A DNA stretch of 64,000 bases from Paenibacillus sp. Soil787 (GTDB taxonomy: Bacteria; Bacillota; Bacilli; Paenibacillales; NBRC-103111). Both the position numbers and the translations under genes were made by a program. Under the pieces are notes generated by a model. The model did no database searches and was not told the DNA's origin. It worked only from the letters and a program-made list of their open reading frames with translations. The stretch's first letter is position 1; the number at the start of each line of letters is the position of its first letter. The DNA lies in contig NZ_LMSP01000046.1 of NCBI RefSeq assembly GCF_001429545.1, positions 55,649 to 119,648 on the forward strand. Direction: 5' to 3'. Below, in pieces: positions 61,291 to 64,000 of this stretch.

Positions 61291-61941
61291 CTATGGCCGC
61301 CGGTTAACTTCATAAATATGCTTAAACTGATTAAATTTATCTACTGCTTGCGCCCTTGATTTCACGCCTAATTTCTCATAAATTTTGCGTATATAATTAT
61401 CTACGGTTCGTTTGCTCATATGCACTTCCTCGGCCATTTGCTCATTGGTTAGGCCTTGGACAATCATGGTCATCATGTGCACTTCATCGTCGTCCAATGA
61501 ATCCGTCTGATGCAAATTACCGCTGTCCACTTTCATTTTGTGAAAAACAGGAACAGGGATTACCGTGAAATTCTCTATCAAAAGAGTAACTAAGCTTTTA
61601 ATCAGCGTACCGCTAGATTCCTTAGATATAACCGCACTAACCTTAAGTCCGATCAAATAATTGTAAAGATGTGATAATTCTATACCCGAAAAAATAACAA
61701 GGTGGATGCCGGGGTATTTCCCTTTTATGATTTTGGCAATCTCATCGCCGTATTGATCCGGAAGATTATAATCCAAAAAAACAATATCCGGTACATGCAA
61801 ATCTACGAGTTCCAAGCACTGTTTGCCAGTACCAGCTATCCCTATTATCTGTACGCCCTCGATTTGCTGCAGCGTATTCGATGTCGCTTCCGCCATTAAG
61901 GGGTGATCATCTACGATCAGAATCTTCGATTTCTTAATCAT
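61291..61941 (-). CDS. NarL/ComA-type response regulator
   Basis: A 216-residue two-domain regulator. The receiver domain has D11-D12, phospho-acceptor D57 (DIVFLDYNLPD), and the Lys of AVISKES; the C-terminal LuxR helix-turn-helix is GLTNEQMAEEVHMSKRTV, then NYIRKIYEKLGVKSRAQAV. Overall layout and the DDHPLMAEATSNTL start resemble ComA of Bacillus. There is no kinase next to it. It is divergent from a 56-residue peptide gene (62221), separated by about 280 bases. ATG with GAAGGAAG ahead. Confidence 0.9.
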   Translation of the reverse strand: MIKKSKILIVDDHPLMAEATSNTLQQIEGVQIIGIAGTGKQCLELVDLHVPDIVFLDYNLPDQYGDEIAKIIKGKYPGIHLVIFSGIELSHLYNYLIGLKVSAVISKESSGTLIKSLVTLLIENFTVIPVPVFHKMKVDSGNLHQTDSLDDDEVHMMTMIVQGLTNEQMAEEVHMSKRTVDNYIRKIYEKLGVKSRAQAVDKFNQFKHIYEVNRRP

Positions 61942-62220
61942 TTGATACTTCCTTCCTGATTGGGTAGGGGGATCCGAATGTTGAGTTCAACGCCGCTGTT
62001 TATCACCATTCCTTGATTTTACCAAATTTCACAAAAAGATTGCAAATTAGATTTTATTTATAAATTTGCGTCTTTTTTCGTTAACGCAAAAAAATCTGCG
62101 CGTTTATGGAAAAAAATGTGGATTTGCGAAAGAAAATATTGCGCTGTTATCGTTGGCGTTTCTATATATGATAAGTATAGGTAATCTTCCAAAATTAAGA
62201 AAATAAGGAGGGAATTCATA

Positions 62221-62391
62221 ATGAAAAACGAGCAATTTGATGGCATGTTCGATTCTGTGTTAACGGATGTTGTGAAGCAAACGTACTGCAACTTAACCTT
62301 GCCCTCCGCCGAACAAATTCAGCTTTCGATGAAGAAAATGATGGAAATCATCGAAGCCAATAATGGTTGGAATTCAACGAATGAAGGATAG
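62221..62391 (+). CDS. 56-residue peptide gene, unknown
   Basis: A short open frame with a very strong ribosome binding site (AAGGAGGG, nine bases before ATG) and its own terminator, so it is very likely expressed. The peptide begins MKNEQFDGMFDSVLT, has one Cys (C23), an amphipathic middle (EQIQLSMKKMMEII) and one Trp (W50) near the C-terminus (NNGWNSTNEG). It has no signal peptide. Divergence from a ComA-like regulator and a C-terminal Trp recall ComX, but no ComQ or ComP gene is present, so a pheromone role is only a possibility. Confidence 0.7.
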   Translation: MKNEQFDGMFDSVLTDVVKQTYCNLTLPSAEQIQLSMKKMMEIIEANNGWNSTNEG

Positions 62392-62440
62392 GAATAACTA
62401 GAATTCGATAAGCGATAATTCGCTTGTATATACAACACAC

Positions 62441-62481
62441 AACAGTCTATTTTCTCTGAAGAGGAAATAGGCTGTTTTTTT
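62441..62481 (+). terminator. rho-independent terminator of the peptide gene
   Basis: AACAG-t-CTATTT-t-CTCT / AGAG-g-AAATAG-g-CTGTT followed by a T-run. A small AAGCGA-taat-TCGCTT hairpin precedes it at 62409-62424. Confidence 0.85.
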
Positions 62482-62497
62482 AATCGGCCATGTCCGT

Positions 62498-62520
62498 TAT
62501 ACTATTTGTAAACGTTATCA
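62498..62520 (+). promoter_or_regulatory. promoter -10 and cre box of the solute-binding protein gene
   Basis: TATACT (62498-62503) is followed by TTGTAAACGTTATCA (62506-62520), which fits the CcpA cre consensus WTGNAANCGNWNNCW at every fixed position. Its place just after the -10 would block transcription when a preferred sugar is present. Confidence 0.75.
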
Positions 62521-62537
62521 TGAAATGAGGGGGATCA

Positions 62538-63833
62538 ATGAAGACTCGTTTGCTAGCTCTAGGCATGACTGTAACTCTGATGCTTACCGCTTGTCAACCC
62601 CAAACAGTAACGGTCGTTCCTAAACAGCAGCTTCAGGAGCAGACGCTTTCGTGGATACATCACTTTGATGAGGAGGGTGCACGGAAATGGCTGGAGACGG
62701 GGACACAGCTATTTACTAAACAGCATCCTTCTTATACGTTTACGCTGACGGGCGTAGACGGTGGCAATTATATGAGCTTGCTTCGCACGCGTGTGATTTC
62801 GAATAACATGCCTGATATCTATATGCTGGATAATATGGAGTCCGCTCAGGATCTGATTCATAAAGGATATGCGATGGACTTAACGGGTCAACCCTTCTTA
62901 TCGCAAATCGACGAGAGGTTTCTGAATGGTGTGAAGACAGCCGATGGGAAAATATGGGCGCTTCCGATTGACGTGAATGGGGCGGGAGTCATTTATAATA
63001 AAGTAGCTTTCGCCCAAGCAGGCATTCAAAGTCCGCCAAAAACATGGCCGCAATTCATAGCTGCATGCGAGGCGCTGCAGGAGGCAGGCATTATTCCTAT
63101 TGCAGCAGGCTACAAGGATAGCTGGACACTGACTTGGGACATTGCAGCGGATCTTCTGGCTAATCAGTATGCCGCTGGCCGCAACTGGATAGCGGATATA
63201 GAAGCAGGTCGAACTTCGTTCGCTGAGGATCAAATTCACTTCAAAGACATCTTGAAACGATATGGAGAACGCTTGAGTTATGTGAACATCAAGCCGTTCG
63301 AAACCGATTGGAACCAAGCCCAAGGGCTCCTTGCTGAGGGGAAAGCCGGCATGATTATTAATGGCACGTGGACGGTTGACGGTGTTAAATCCAAGAATCC
63401 TGCGAGTAATCTAGGACTGTTCGCTTTCCCTTATTCGAATAATCCCCAAGATGCCAAGTTTGGACTAAAATCAACAGGCGGGATTGTGATCAATCCTCAA
63501 TCACCTCATAAGGAAGCGGCGCTTCAAACACTAGAACTGTTTGCTTCGAAGGAAATGGGGACGATTTTTCAGACGAAAAAGAAGGCATTGTCTGTGATTA
63601 AAGGCTTGCCAAATGACTTTGATCCCACTTATGTGGAGCTGGATGAAACGTATATCCAAACAGGCAAAACGTATGACTGGTCGAGTTTGTCAACCGATTT
63701 CGTGAATCAGGATTTGGGAAAAGTGTTTGTCAACGCACTTACGAAATTTGTTCTTGATCGAAGCCATAATGTGGAGTTATGTATTCAGGAGCTGGATCAA
63801 GCATTCGATCGGATTCGCAAACCATCCAAATGA
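62538..63833 (+). CDS. extracellular sugar-binding lipoprotein of an ABC transporter
   Basis: A 431-residue family 1 solute-binding protein. The signal peptide ends in the lipobox LTA-C19; the mature part has ESAQDLIHKGYAMDLTG, IWALPIDVNGAGVIYNKVAF, TWPQFIAACEAL and LLAEGKAGMIINGTWT, all standard for oligosaccharide binders. It would deliver a sugar to an ABC permease encoded further right. The cre box upstream supports a carbohydrate substrate. A sensor kinase gene follows. ATG with GAGGGGG. Confidence 0.92.
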   Translation: MKTRLLALGMTVTLMLTACQPQTVTVVPKQQLQEQTLSWIHHFDEEGARKWLETGTQLFTKQHPSYTFTLTGVDGGNYMSLLRTRVISNNMPDIYMLDNMESAQDLIHKGYAMDLTGQPFLSQIDERFLNGVKTADGKIWALPIDVNGAGVIYNKVAFAQAGIQSPPKTWPQFIAACEALQEAGIIPIAAGYKDSWTLTWDIAADLLANQYAAGRNWIADIEAGRTSFAEDQIHFKDILKRYGERLSYVNIKPFETDWNQAQGLLAEGKAGMIINGTWTVDGVKSKNPASNLGLFAFPYSNNPQDAKFGLKSTGGIVINPQSPHKEAALQTLELFASKEMGTIFQTKKKALSVIKGLPNDFDPTYVELDETYIQTGKTYDWSSLSTDFVNQDLGKVFVNALTKFVLDRSHNVELCIQELDQAFDRIRKPSK

Positions 63834-63851
63834 CAGCAAGGAGCTCTGCGT

Positions 63852-64000
63852 ATGACAGCCACCTCTTGGAACTTAAATCGGGTCAAGGACTTTCGCATCC
63901 GAACGAAAATATTTCTATCTAATATGATTATTATATTGTTCATTTCATCCGCGATTGGCGGAGTTGCCATCTATGCCTCTACGAAATTCATTGAATCGAA
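63852..64000 (+). CDS. partial membrane sensor gene (probable YesM-type histidine kinase), cut by the window end
   Basis: The first 49 codons of an open frame that runs off the window. A basic N-terminus (NRVKDFRIRTKIFLSN) leads into a transmembrane segment (MIIILFISSAIGGVAIYAST). In Paenibacillus this position beside a sugar-binding protein is typically held by a YesM-type kinase; the identity is inferred from context. ATG with AAGGAG, 18 bases after the solute-binding protein stop. Confidence 0.65.
   Translation, partial: MTATSWNLNRVKDFRIRTKIFLSNMIIILFISSAIGGVAIYASTKFIES

Overview
The window looks like chromosome from an endospore-forming, low-to-mid GC Firmicute of the Paenibacillus type. 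The evidence is a GerA/GerC/GerB spore-germinant receptor operon, strong AGGAGG-type ribosome binding sites with frequent GTG and TTG starts, DUF3231, IDEAL and ComFB proteins, a cre box in front of a sugar solute-binding protein, and many AraC regulators beside sugar-catabolic genes. I see no phage, plasmid, transposase, rRNA, tRNA or CRISPR array. The species is inferred from gene content only.

Layout. 0.5-11 kb: a TrhA/hemolysin III protein; an AraC regulator divergent from a sugar isomerase-like protein and a PhyH dioxygenase fused to HEAT repeats; an AraC-TetR regulator pair divergent from a 14-TM drug efflux pump with twin palindromic operators; DUF3231; TfoX-N; and an ArsR-SRPBCC-(DUF1059+SRPBCC) operon. 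11-16 kb: a SNF2 helicase preceded, with a 4-bp overlap, by a SWIM zinc-finger protein. 16-22 kb: the ger operon on the minus strand. 22-28 kb: a secreted protein with five 96-residue Ig-like repeats, an SDR, small proteins, an IDEAL protein behind a consensus promoter/operator, a DEDDh exonuclease and an MFS transporter. 28-33 kb: a second AraC/PhyH locus with SMP-30 and UlaG-like enzymes, then ChrA. 33-37.5 kb: proline catabolism (proline dehydrogenase, P5C dehydrogenase) with an atypical sigma-54-type activator. 37.5-38.7 kb: a large tandem-repeat tract. 38.7-46.6 kb: a nuclease-like winged-helix protein, a TetR-controlled ABC exporter, lactonase plus alkyltransferase-like protein, ClpP-like protease, HAD phosphatase, glutamate racemase and GreA. 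46.8-52 kb: an SH3-like secreted protein with a frame-broken end, a 51-bp repeat array, and a second SNF2 helicase with the SWIM finger fused on. 52-64 kb: a SpoOB-type sensor kinase, MocR/RidA, a GH78 rhamnosidase, ComFB, a ComA/NarL-like response regulator divergent from a 56-residue peptide gene, and the start of a sugar ABC/two-component locus that runs off the window.

The least explained content is intergenic. One repeat family recurs at four loci with the same arrangement, two direct ~20-bp arms followed by two inverted arms, and is amplified at one locus into ~3.4 tandem 223-bp units. A second family of ~135 bp with several small hairpins occurs three times in the same orientation; two copies sit a few bases after rho-independent terminators. 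There are also a 51-bp hairpin array, a 42-bp tandem array, and two long hairpins that share a 15-bp flank. Several regulatory sites can be read directly: two CGGACAATTGTCCG palindromes, two TGAAAT-N14-ATTTCA sites, a 12-bp-arm inverted repeat at the proline operon, and a cre box.
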